From Bacteroidales bacterium (GTDB lineage Bacteria > Bacteroidota > Bacteroidia > Bacteroidales > P3): 64,000 nt of DNA. A program made the position numbers and the translations under genes. The DNA is taken from positions 1 through 64,000 of the forward strand of contig JAFZTV010000033.1 of NCBI GenBank assembly GCA_017618625.1, given 5' to 3'. Shown in pieces: positions 27,119 through 34,335 of the stretch. Every line of letters starts with the position of its first letter. Within the stretch, counting starts at the first letter, position 1. Under the pieces are notes generated by a model. The model did no database searches and was not told where the DNA came from. It saw nothing but the letters and a program-made list of their open reading frames with translations.

Positions 27119-27312
27119 CTATCTCACCACAACCTTCTGCGGCTGGCGGCCGCCGATTTTGACCATATATACACCCATGCTGTTCACATGTATGGGCCCT
27201 TCAATGCGGCCTTTGTGGATTATGCGCCCCATGACATCGTAGATAAGGGCGTCGGAGTTGTCGGCACCTTCGAAAGCAACGGGCAAACCCCTCCAGCGGC
27301 TTTGATTTGACT
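27119..27312 (-). pseudogene. T9SS type A sorting-domain remnant
   Basis: Reading the minus strand up to the TAG at 27119-27121 gives ALIYDVMGRIIHKG, then NSMGVYMVKIGG and a final PQKVVVR. This is the second half of a type IX secretion C-terminal domain (IYDxxGR, GxYxVKV, KVVV pattern). Upstream the frame hits a stop after about 64 codons with no start and no cargo domain, so only the tail of a secreted protein gene is left. It retains an intrinsic terminator. Confidence 0.7.
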
Positions 27313-27530
27313 TTCACATGGCTTTGATATGATACCTTAATTACATCGAAAAACTCTAAGAACACGAAAGGTTTTTGATTGTGCCAGTGTTTTATTGTGG
27401 AATTGCGTTAGGATTTGGCTGGGATTGAAAATCCTGAAAAAAGAAGTGCCGGATTTTTCGCTTGATTTATTCGCTCGATTCAATCTTATTTAGCGCTGCT
27501 CCTCAATGCCAAAGCATGTAATTTATTAAA

Positions 27531-27582
27531 CGGTGCTCAAGGCCACGACCAGCGGTCAGGCTCGGAAATTCTGCACAGCGGG
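27531..27582. repeat. 52-bp direct repeat, copy 1
   Basis: Matches 27885-27936 at 46 of 52 positions, with no gaps. Copy 2 overlaps the second T9SS-domain fragment; copy 1 lies in non-coding DNA, suggesting decay of duplicated gene ends. The 27313-27530 stretch before it shows nothing recognised. Confidence 0.8.
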
Positions 27583-27658
27583 TCGTAGTATAGTCGTGGT
27601 ATGGTCATGGTAAAGTCGTGGTAAAGTCATGGTAAAGTCGTGGTAAAGTCATGAGAAA
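27582..27658. repeat. 11-bp tandem array, seven units
   Basis: Seven consecutive 11-mers of the form gtcRtggtaaa (R = a or g alternating), ending gtcatgagaaa. If the phase is set at TA, units begin TAaagtcRtgg. No coding function is visible. Confidence 0.9.
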
Positions 27659-27773
27659 CATAAATTGTAGCGAATTTAAGTTTTTTTAGGAAGGCTCGTG
27701 ACTAATTTAACATTTCGTCGGGTCATTACATCTATGGGGGAGAGGTATGCAGCAGGATCTACCTTTTGCCAAC

Positions 27774-27804
27774 AAAAAAGCCTCGTTTCTCAAGACGAGG
27801 CTTT
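27774..27804 (-). terminator. intrinsic terminator, minus strand
   Basis: A stem AAAGCCTCGT/ACGAGGCTTT with an 8-nt loop followed on the minus strand by TTTTTTG. It lies 25 nt after the stop of the second T9SS-domain fragment. Confidence 0.8.
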
Positions 27805-27828
27805 CCCATGATTTGAGCAATAAATATA

Positions 27829-27918
27829 CTATCTCACCACCACCTTCTGCAGCTGACGGTCGCGCACCTTCACCATGTCTTCAGCGGTGCTCAAGGCCAC
27901 GACCTGCGGTCAGGTTCG
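27829..27918 (-). pseudogene. second T9SS sorting-domain remnant
   Basis: The minus strand reads DMVKVRDRQLQKVVVR then TAG (27829-27831). This repeats the ending of the remnant at 27119 (VKIGGRQPQKVVVR). Only about 26 codons are open before a stop, so it is a fragment. It keeps its own terminator downstream. Confidence 0.6.
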
Positions 27919-27936
27919 GAAATCCGACACAACGGG
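27885..27936. repeat. 52-bp direct repeat, copy 2
   Basis: Copy of 27531-27582 (46/52 identical), 354 bp away. Confidence 0.8.
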
Positions 27937-27951
27937 CATGCAACCCACCAC

Positions 27952-27984
27952 AAAAAAACGGCTCCTTTTGTTTGAGCCGCCTTT
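27952..27984 (-). terminator. intrinsic terminator, minus strand
   Basis: Stem CGGCTC/GAGCCG with a 9-nt loop, then TTTTTTTG on the minus strand. It sits about 40 nt after the stop of the SprT-like pseudogene. Confidence 0.75.
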
Positions 27985-28025
27985 CTGTGCATATCCCATT
28001 GGTTTGTACTTGTGACACTTACCCG

Positions 28026-28475
28026 TTACTTGTCTTGATTGTCAATTTGCGGTGAAATGATAGAGTCCAGTTTCTTTTTAACTTCGGCGTGTAGGTCCTT
28101 GTTGTTCTTGTCAAGCGCCAAAAAACATTCTATACGCCTCAACCGCCTCGGTGTAGTGCTTCTGGTTCAATTCAAGTTCGCCGATTTTGTACCACGTTTA
28201 AAGAATTTGTTATACTTGCCGGTGATGTGCAACCAGTAGTGGATCATTTCGTGAATAAGCGTTTCGTTTCTCTGTCCAATCAGCGTCGGCCAGAAAGTAT
28301 ATTGTGGCAATCCATCCTCCATGCCAACGTTTCCTACATTTATCTGTGCTATATGAAGTGGATTCTTAACCGTCTTTTGATAATTTCACCTCAAACAGGC
28401 AGCCTTGGAGGACTCCGTTGAAATACTTGGCGTTATACTTCTTGTATTTCTTTCTTAAGATGAAATTGCGAATCT
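28026..28475 (-). pseudogene. frameshifted SprT-like metalloprotease gene
   Basis: Three frames of the minus strand together give a broken protein. First YNAKYFNGVLQGCLFEVKLS ending at a stop; then, after a shift, GLPQYTFWPTLIGQRNETLI with HEMIHYWLHITGKYNKFF, whose HExxH is a zinc-protease active site; then, after another shift, a TPR-like LELNQKHYTEAVEAYR and a final DSIISPQIDNQDK. The order resembles SprT-like proteins (N-terminal helix, HExxH). At least two frameshifts or stops disrupt it, so it is inactive as read, barring assembly error. It ends before an intrinsic terminator. Confidence 0.65.
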
Positions 28476-28509
28476 AGACTTTTAATAGTCCAAAGTTCTG
28501 CTACTTGGC

Positions 28510-28793
28510 TCATATTGAATCTTTTGTCTCGACTGTCAAACTGTGTTCATTCAAAATGAAAATGTATTCAAAATCATCGTAGGTGAATGTTTGGGTAAAC
28601 ATTAGATTGTTTGTCTCGGATGCTTTTTCCTTGACATATTCCAGAAATTCAAGTGTGTCAAAGAATAAAGCTTGTTCATACACCCATCTTTTCAACATCT
28701 TTTTCACAAATTCCACTACTTTAATCCAGGTTCAAAGTCAAATTCATAAAAGTCTTTGCCTACATCCAATGTGTGTTTTATCTCTTTCTTCAT
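28510..28793 (-). pseudogene. small hypothetical gene split by a 1-nt frameshift
   Basis: From ATG 28793 the minus strand reads KEIKHTLDVGKDFYEFDFEP and stops after LK. In the next frame the text continues as VVEFVKKMLKRW to DSI and TGA at 28510. Adding one base joins them into a single 95-residue protein with no recognised domain. The second half alone could start at GTG 28716. Either a real frameshift or a sequencing error. Confidence 0.5.
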
Positions 28794-28825
28794 ATTGTTT
28801 AATTATCATTGCCACTTTGGAACTG

Positions 28826-29920
28826 TCACCCAATCCAGAACGAGCAAAGTAATACGACGATAGTCAAAGCCAAAACAATCGCCCAAAATAACGTAGATCC
28901 GCTTTGTGACATTTGCCATCCAAGATATTTGAAGTCGCTGAATTCTTTGCGTTTCCAAAGGTATAAATGGTTTCGTAACCAAATAACAAACAGTTTAAGT
29001 TGAACCTTATTGTGACGAATAAAGTATTCCTTGACTTTAACGTCCAGTTCAGGCTTGTCCATCCAGCTCAATGTATGGCACCACGCTATTTTGGTTCCTT
29101 CGATACCAAGGCACACCACAAATTCATTTTTGTTACACCCTTCCCAATAGTCTCGTTGTTTCAATGCAATACTGACACCCACAGATGCCGGGAATAACAG
29201 TATAAAAACATGAATCTCGCTTTGTAGCCCGCAAAAGGCATTTAAGTGCTTCAGCTCATATGCTGCTTCATCGTAATCGCATCTATGCTTAACACCTTTA
29301 GAAACAAGAAGTACATCCTGCTCCCATCCGGAAGTTTTTGGATAGTCAAACAGTCCGAGTTTTTTTGCTTCAATACGACTGATACGCTGTCCACGGAAAA
29401 CAGAATTGGAATTTTTTACCGGATTATAGTATCGATGTGTATAGGTGACGGTCTGAGTATTGTATTCATCGCCGTCCCAATAACAGGCTTCGCCATCTCC
29501 ACCGCTTACACAATTGGGGTGATACACACTGATGCGTTCTATCTCTGTTCCCCAGCGCTTGCACATCCTATAGAAAGCATTGGAAGTAATAGTGAAACTT
29601 TTGCCAGTATTCAATGCCCAGAAATACTCATCGGGATGTTTGATATGCTCAATCCTCTTGACCGTGTATGATTTACCTTCCGAATCGTACTTGGTCTCCG
29701 TTATCTCTCTGCGTTCCACCCATGCGGAGTGATGAGTGACACTTGTTACATAGCCGCTCAAATATTCCGTGGATGTTGTTTGGAAGTGAAAGACAAGATA
29801 AATCACTCCTTCTGCAGCCAATGTGATGAGCAGATATGCCCACCAATAGCCCGTATCGGCACCGCACAACAGTGCGATTATAATGGCAATCGGAGGAAGT
29901 GCAAATGCGACAATGTACAT
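28826..29920 (-). CDS. hypothetical membrane protein
   Basis: A 364-residue protein not recognised by family. Two N-terminal transmembrane helices (about residues 3-20 and 26-45), a long soluble part with a Trp/Tyr-rich centre (ACYWDGDEYN, THRYYNPVKNSNSVF), a hydrophobic segment at EIHVFILLFPASVGVSIAL, and a C-terminal helix (LFWAIVLALTIVVLLCSFW). It lies in a tight minus-strand run with the LemA-like gene (25 nt upstream), suggesting a shared transcript and an envelope role. Confidence 0.55.
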   Translation of the reverse strand: MYIVAFALPPIAIIIALLCGADTGYWWAYLLITLAAEGVIYLVFHFQTTSTEYLSGYVTSVTHHSAWVERREITETKYDSEGKSYTVKRIEHIKHPDEYFWALNTGKSFTITSNAFYRMCKRWGTEIERISVYHPNCVSGGDGEACYWDGDEYNTQTVTYTHRYYNPVKNSNSVFRGQRISRIEAKKLGLFDYPKTSGWEQDVLLVSKGVKHRCDYDEAAYELKHLNAFCGLQSEIHVFILLFPASVGVSIALKQRDYWEGCNKNEFVVCLGIEGTKIAWCHTLSWMDKPELDVKVKEYFIRHNKVQLKLFVIWLRNHLYLWKRKEFSDFKYLGWQMSQSGSTLFWAIVLALTIVVLLCSFWIG

Positions 29921-29945
29921 GAGTATATTTTACCTGCCGCTGGTG

Positions 29946-30473
29946 TCAGTCTAGTTTCAAGTAGTCGTTGTCTTTACGGGTGCGCAGCACTTCCTGAGTG
30001 TTGTCCGAGGATATTACCACATAGTTTATATCCTCTTTGTTCCGTATAAACCAGCACTGGGGCATTGAGTTGATAAGTGTCTCACGTTCCCGGATTATAT
30101 CAAGCATACGCTGTTGGGCTGAACAGAAATATTCGCGTTGAACTTCTATGCTCTGCATCAGGTCGTAATAAAGCGAGGTGTCGAAATCAGGATTTGACTC
30201 CTGTATCCACTTCATTGTTGTGGAACCCACCTCACGATAGCGGCCTGAAATTATATCTGGATAGACTTTTTCGAAGGTCTTGCGATATTGCTCGGCCACG
30301 CCAGCTTTCTCCTTGATGATTTTCCACATCGCATCGTGGATGGCGGTTATGCTGCCCTCCTGGGCTTTAGCCTCTTTGCGTAGTACCAACTCACGGTTGT
30401 TGAATATAAAATACATAATCAACAAGATGACAGCGACTGCAGCCGCAATGATAATAATGATAGTTGTTGTCAT
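29946..30473 (-). CDS. LemA-like protein
   Basis: A 175-residue protein with one N-terminal transmembrane helix (TTIIIIIAAAVAVILLIMYF), then a helical domain with the LemA pattern: YRKTFEKVYPDIISGRY, MKWIQESNPDFDTSLYYDL and SIEVQREYFCSAQQRMLDI. LemA proteins are inner-membrane anchored four-helix proteins of uncertain function. ATG 30473 was chosen because it overlaps the upstream stop by 4 bp (ATGA). An alternative ATG lies 27 nt earlier. Confidence 0.65.
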   Translation of the reverse strand: MTTTIIIIIAAAVAVILLIMYFIFNNRELVLRKEAKAQEGSITAIHDAMWKIIKEKAGVAEQYRKTFEKVYPDIISGRYREVGSTTMKWIQESNPDFDTSLYYDLMQSIEVQREYFCSAQQRMLDIIRERETLINSMPQCWFIRNKEDINYVVISSDNTQEVLRTRKDNDYLKLD

Positions 30474-30907
30474 GATTGGATATTTTGTTTGTTTACACAC
30501 TGTGTTATGTCGAAATAGTAACGTTCAATCCAGACCGCTTCATTTTCCTCGTATAGGTCTGTGCAGTTTACATATTCCAGCCAGTCGATTACTTTAGAGT
30601 TTCGTATGTTTTGGCCGTGACAGCGGTATCTCATCCACTCGCCGCGCCCAGGGTTGTAGTCGATAATATAACAGATAATATCGTACTCCAGCCGTACATA
30701 GTGCTCTGCATCGGTCAAAATGAATGGATTGTCCGGCGAGCATCCGCGTACCGACGTGTCGTATTTGCGATACTGCAACGCGTCGCGGTCAATACGGTTG
30801 GCGCGAATGGCGTGAAGCAAAGCACGCCGCATGGCAGTACATTCACGCCCGGCAATGGCTCTGGCTATAGGTTGGAGACGATAGATCATGGTTAGAATAG
30901 TCAACAA
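30470..30907 (-). CDS. hypothetical protein
   Basis: A 145-residue soluble protein of unknown family, rich in Arg and Tyr. The N-terminal part is basic (IARAIAGRECTAMRRALLHA), the C-terminal part more acidic. The true start may be the second Met (30889), since the first overlaps the end of the amidohydrolase gene. It is coupled to the LemA-like gene by an ATGA overlap. The context suggests a joint function, but none can be named. Confidence 0.5.
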   Translation of the reverse strand: MLTILTMIYRLQPIARAIAGRECTAMRRALLHAIRANRIDRDALQYRKYDTSVRGCSPDNPFILTDAEHYVRLEYDIICYIIDYNPGRGEWMRYRCHGQNIRNSKVIDWLEYVNCTDLYEENEAVWIERYYFDITQCVNKQNIQS

Positions 30908-31656
30908 TTGACGAATACTTTCTCAAAATTAAGGTGTGTTATCTTGTCAAAGTGCAGCTTTGTTGTTTCATTTGTAGTTAATTCATTTACAATGCTCTGA
31001 TAATAGTCTGCCATTGACTCGTTTCGAAAAAAATATTTTGGTATTGGATAGTCTGTCCCCCATAGTATTCTGTCAGCTAATTCTGCGCTGCAAAGTTTTG
31101 CGATATTTTCCGTGGGCATAAATGCGGTGTCTGTATAAACATTATCGCAGGTTTTCATCACTTTTATAGTCTCGTCAATGGGGCGGCCATGAGCGAGAAT
31201 GAAAAGGATGTCCGGATTTTCACTTGCAAGTTGTAAATATAGTCCTGCATGACAGAACTCAAAATCTCCCGTATGGATAAGTATTGGCAGTTTTAGCTTC
31301 TTTGCTAAATGAAGTACTTTCCCCATGTTTTTTCCAAAGGGATCCCATTCGGTGGGATGAAGTTGCGGATGAATTTTTAGACATTTCCACGGAAGTTCAC
31401 TGTCAATGAACATTCTAAGCCCATCAGTGTCGAGCATTTGAGGGATTATCCACAAAACAGGAAACATTCTGTCCTTCATTATTGAACGCAATTCAAATAG
31501 TTCTTTCAGGACTTTTTTATGATTTCCTTCGCAAATGGAGGTGGAAGAAACGGAGAAACGATCCACTCCTACCAAATCAAGAAAAAATGCCAATTCTTTA
31601 GGATGAGTGTAGATGTTATAAAATTGGCCTATATGTATATGTGCGTCACATATCAT
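30901..31656 (-). CDS. amidohydrolase-family TIM-barrel hydrolase in the RiPP-like cluster
   Basis: 251 residues from the ATG before ICDAHIHIG. Metal-binding His6 and His8 (HIH), a strand-end His in ILIHTGDF, His in ILAHGRP and Asp in LWGTDYP match the metal-dependent hydrolase (Amidohydro_2) superfamily. It is compact for the family and lacks a signal peptide. The start overlaps the end of the radical SAM gene by 11 bp, so it is coupled to the maturase. A role in tailoring, cleaving or disarming the peptide product is inferred from position only. Confidence 0.75.
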   Translation of the reverse strand: MICDAHIHIGQFYNIYTHPKELAFFLDLVGVDRFSVSSTSICEGNHKKVLKELFELRSIMKDRMFPVLWIIPQMLDTDGLRMFIDSELPWKCLKIHPQLHPTEWDPFGKNMGKVLHLAKKLKLPILIHTGDFEFCHAGLYLQLASENPDILFILAHGRPIDETIKVMKTCDNVYTDTAFMPTENIAKLCSAELADRILWGTDYPIPKYFFRNESMADYYQSIVNELTTNETTKLHFDKITHLNFEKVFVNC

Positions 31657-33127
31657 TGTTTTCCTTGGATAAATACTCTTCGACAATCCTTTTGTTTAAA
31701 AATGCTACATCACAAAAATGTTGTGGTATTTTAAACATATCACCATTGTTTTCGTTATAATTCTGAACAAGACAAACGTGACAGTAATCACGTGCTTCGC
31801 ATTGTAAACATTGAGGGAATGAACTTTGTGTTAGCTTTCTCAATTCTTTGAACTGTGGAGAATTGTCCCAAATTTCTTTTAATGTTTGTTTATATATGTT
31901 ACCACATACCATAGATTGCCATCCTGCACATGGATATACATCACCGTTAGCTGTTATACATAAGTCATTTATGCCTACGCTACACAATGGCTGTTTTGCA
32001 TATCTTTCTGGATCGATTTTCTGTTGGTCTTTTTTAGATATTCTTTTAAGTATGTTTCGTGTATAGTCGACATCAGACTGCATTATGTCACGCAACAACT
32101 CCTCTGTCTCCTTCAAAGACGGTCTGTTGATTAAGTTCTCGGTATCAAAATCTGCTTGAGCTTTAATCATATAATCAGTATATGCTTTTATTTTTTTTGA
32201 TTGGGCATATTTTAGAACATCAACGTATCCTTTGTAGTTGATTTTCATAGATGGACACGATATCTGGCATGGGATATCGGCATCTATTAATTTTTCGAGA
32301 TTTTGCTTTGTCTTAACTTGTGAACCGGGAATTGTTGTGATGGTATCATGTATGGCAGGATCCATGCTATATAGGGAAACTTGTATTAGCGATACATTAG
32401 CCTCTTTTATGGCTGGTATTTGATTGTCTTTTAGAGAAATTAGATTTGATAAAATTGTTATACACATATCTTTCTCTCTACAATACTGTATGATGGGGAT
32501 TATGTCTTTATGCATAAAAACCTCACCTCCAGATAAGGTGACTTGCATTCCTCCCATGTCTGCGAACTCATCTAAGATTCTTTTAACCTGGTCGGTTGCC
32601 ATGTCAAATCCATGATTCTTTTTGCTATTGGGTATATAACAATGAATGCAACGTTCGTTGCAGCGGCTAGTAAGTTCAAATTGAATTGAATTTAGTTGCG
32701 GAAGAATCTGACTCGTTTCCAATATCAAGTTGCGAGTGTTTTCTTGAACATCCTGTTTGGTTTCTTGAGAGAAGTCCAAAACTTGTGTTTTCGGATTCTC
32801 CATCGAATAAGAAAAACTGATGTCATTTACTTCAACTTCTTTTGGGTTTTCACCAATTACAAGAAAATGATATTTTGCCAAATCTTCAACGAAATCAACA
32901 AAGTCGCTGTATAACTCCTCTCGAGAAACACTATCCCCATAAAGGATGGCAAGCCTATCCACAATTTCGTTGACATTTTGTGGTGTACGGTTGATTTCTT
33001 TGAGGAAATCAGCTCCAATATCATTGTAAATCCTATCTTGATAGGTTACTTGATTCATTATGTGTGCGTTTTCGTTGAAAAAGCGAACAAAGGTATTCTT
33101 TGATTGACGGATTAACATATTGTACAT
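31646..33127 (-). CDS. radical SAM/SPASM peptide maturase with N-terminal PqqD-like domain
   Basis: A 493-residue enzyme. Residues 5-92 look like a PqqD-type RiPP recognition element (FVRFFNENAHIMNQVT, then NVNEIVDRLAILYG). The radical SAM motif is C156-x3-C160-x2-C163 (CNERCIHC), followed by TLSGGEVFMHKD. The C-terminal SPASM domain has Cys at 382, 390, 400, 440, 443, 449, 452 and 472, enough for auxiliary clusters. Enzymes with this layout make thioether or carbon-carbon crosslinks in ribosomal peptides. The start is either 33127 or 33118; both overlap the upstream gene by about 90 bp, because a later start would cut the recognition domain. AT-rich relative to housekeeping genes. Confidence 0.85.
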   Translation of the reverse strand: MYNMLIRQSKNTFVRFFNENAHIMNQVTYQDRIYNDIGADFLKEINRTPQNVNEIVDRLAILYGDSVSREELYSDFVDFVEDLAKYHFLVIGENPKEVEVNDISFSYSMENPKTQVLDFSQETKQDVQENTRNLILETSQILPQLNSIQFELTSRCNERCIHCYIPNSKKNHGFDMATDQVKRILDEFADMGGMQVTLSGGEVFMHKDIIPIIQYCREKDMCITILSNLISLKDNQIPAIKEANVSLIQVSLYSMDPAIHDTITTIPGSQVKTKQNLEKLIDADIPCQISCPSMKINYKGYVDVLKYAQSKKIKAYTDYMIKAQADFDTENLINRPSLKETEELLRDIMQSDVDYTRNILKRISKKDQQKIDPERYAKQPLCSVGINDLCITANGDVYPCAGWQSMVCGNIYKQTLKEIWDNSPQFKELRKLTQSSFPQCLQCEARDYCHVCLVQNYNENNGDMFKIPQHFCDVAFLNKRIVEEYLSKENNDM

Positions 33128-33899
33128 TATTTAAGTTATTAATTACTTCACTATCTGATACCACTTCCCAAATGGCTAGTGTTTGTGGTGATTGAAGTTT
33201 ATCGTTTTTGGGAAATAACGAGATCAGATTAGTCTTTATGACAGTGCCTTTTTTTATACTTTCGAAGCCATATTCTTTACAGAACTTATCATAATATTCA
33301 CTATCTATTGGAAAATCTTTACTCCTATTTTTTTCATCAAATGAGAAAAAATCCGCATATACACCGGTGGGTTTAAGGGCTTTGCCTTCCGACAACGTTC
33401 TTTCCAGCATAGTTGGTTTTGTTTTCGCAGGCTGCATTATATTCATAAAACAGTCATTGAATATTACAGTGTTTCCGCAAATTAGAAAGTAACAATGTGT
33501 CTGGGGTGATTTTGTTTTAAAAGCACAGAGTCTCATAATATCATTATATATTCTCTGTTGCTCTTGTTTGTTCCGAGTATAAGGACTTACATATTTAAAT
33601 TCGACATATAACTTTGCCCTTTCATTAGTAATTCCAGTATTACTTTCAGTGGCCACGTCTCCACAAAAGATATCCATTCTTCGATTTGGAAACACTGGAT
33701 GATAGGCCTCTAGATGAATATTATCAAACCCAATCCTCTCAAGGCATTCAACGAACGGATATTTAATAGCACTTTCGGCTATAACATTTGAGTCTGTTAT
33801 GTTTTGAACGTAACATAACCAATGATAGGTTGCCTCCGCTATTCTGACGATATGATTTTCTATTCTTTTACAAGTGATGATGTCCAGATAAGATTTCAT
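33033..33899 (-). CDS. PD-(D/E)XK-like protein in the RiPP-like cluster
   Basis: 288 residues from ATG 33899 (a TTG lies 6 nt earlier). The pattern E51, then D76 in NRRMDIFCG, then E100-x-K102 in LYVEFKYVS fits a PD-(D/E)XK nuclease core, followed by a helix (NKQEQQRIYNDIMRLC). The C-terminal half has no recognised domain. Restriction-like nucleases are not typical RiPP partners, so it could be an immunity or defence component or a repurposed fold. It starts 2 nt after the 62-codon frame upstream and overlaps the radical SAM gene by about 90 bp. Confidence 0.55.
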   Translation of the reverse strand: MKSYLDIITCKRIENHIVRIAEATYHWLCYVQNITDSNVIAESAIKYPFVECLERIGFDNIHLEAYHPVFPNRRMDIFCGDVATESNTGITNERAKLYVEFKYVSPYTRNKQEQQRIYNDIMRLCAFKTKSPQTHCYFLICGNTVIFNDCFMNIMQPAKTKPTMLERTLSEGKALKPTGVYADFFSFDEKNRSKDFPIDSEYYDKFCKEYGFESIKKGTVIKTNLISLFPKNDKLQSPQTLAIWEVVSDSEVINNLNNVQYVNPSIKEYLCSLFQRKRTHNESSNLSR

Positions 33900-33901
33900 A
33901 G

Positions 33902-34090
33902 TCAACTTGATTGATTCCTTTTATTATTACTAACCCATGGGTTGCAAAGATATATATCTGTAAATTGACAGACTGCGTTGTTGCCCACATATTTGGCTAC
34001 GGCTTCATCAGTTACTGGTTTAGGATTGTCATATTCAGCATCGCCAATAATATTAGAGTTTTTTAATATGGATAAGCGTGCTCGCATCAT
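33902..34090 (-). CDS. 62-residue hypothetical peptide with two Cys, possible second precursor
   Basis: A 62-codon frame ending 2 nt before the next gene. It starts with two ATGs that lie in the loop and 3' arm of a 15-bp stem-loop, with a TAATAA spacer before them. The sequence has no hydrophobic segment; the C-terminal part carries Cys separated by seven residues (AVCQFTDIYLCNPW). It is unlike any family I recognise. Tight coupling to the downstream gene supports translation. It may be a second precursor, an immunity protein or a leader. Confidence 0.4.
   Translation of the reverse strand: MMRARLSILKNSNIIGDAEYDNPKPVTDEAVAKYVGNNAVCQFTDIYLCNPWVSNNKRNQSS
33945..33952 (-). promoter_or_regulatory. 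minus-7 promoter box before the PD-(D/E)XK-like gene
   Basis: TATCTTTG on the minus strand, about 46 nt before ATG 33899 and inside the 62-codon frame. A second TATCTTTG at 34113-34120 lies before the stem-loop. Confidence 0.4.
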
Positions 34091-34111
34091 TTATTAGATG
34101 CGGGCACGCTT
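34074..34111. promoter_or_regulatory. 15-bp stem-loop between the precursor and the enzyme genes
   Basis: Arms 34074-34088 and 34097-34111 pair over 15 positions with one mismatch on the minus-strand RNA (a G-T pair on the plus strand) around an 8-nt loop. On the mRNA it encloses the ATGs of the 62-codon frame. No U-run follows, so it is not a standard terminator. It may limit translation or protect the 3' end of the precursor message. Confidence 0.6.
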
Positions 34112-34112
34112 G

Positions 34113-34120
34113 CAAAGATA
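34113..34120 (-). promoter_or_regulatory. minus-7 promoter box upstream of the 62-codon frame
   Basis: TATCTTTG on the minus strand just after the precursor stop. A transcript from here would begin at the stem-loop. Confidence 0.35.
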
Positions 34121-34121
34121 G

Positions 34122-34235
34122 TTAACGACTACGTTCACATGTACGGAAGCATGTGTCGCTAATAGGGCATCCTGCAGCATACGAGCCTGTAGGAGCATTC
34201 TTTGCCTGCATTTTTACCTTTTTGTATTTTTTCAT
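34122..34235 (-). CDS. 37-residue Cys-containing RiPP precursor peptide (candidate)
   Basis: A short frame reading MKKYKKVKMQAKNAPTGSYA followed by AGCPISDTCFRTCERSR. The N-terminal third is basic and Lys-rich like a leader; the C-terminal part has Cys23, Cys29 and Cys33 (Cys-x5-Cys-x3-Cys) with small residues between. It is preceded by an A/T-rich stretch without a Shine-Dalgarno, as usual in Bacteroidota. It lies upstream, on the same strand, of a maturase with a recognition domain and SPASM clusters. Small size, Cys spacing and position all fit a ranthipeptide- or sactipeptide-like precursor. No double-Gly cleavage site is visible. Confidence 0.7.
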   Translation of the reverse strand: MKKYKKVKMQAKNAPTGSYAAGCPISDTCFRTCERSR

Positions 34236-34335
34236 ACCAGTAAAAATTATTTGTTACGCCTACTCTTTGAAGGATTTTCGGCTTACTCCTATATTTTTAA
34301 ATTTCCGTCATTGATGACATTGCAACAATGTTCGC

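Noticed and set aside
27747..28055. 102-codon plus-strand frame
   Set aside because: It crosses two hairpin terminators and the T9SS remnant, with no homology or coding pattern.
34074..34111. Rho-independent terminator after the precursor gene
   Set aside because: No U-run follows the stem on either strand.
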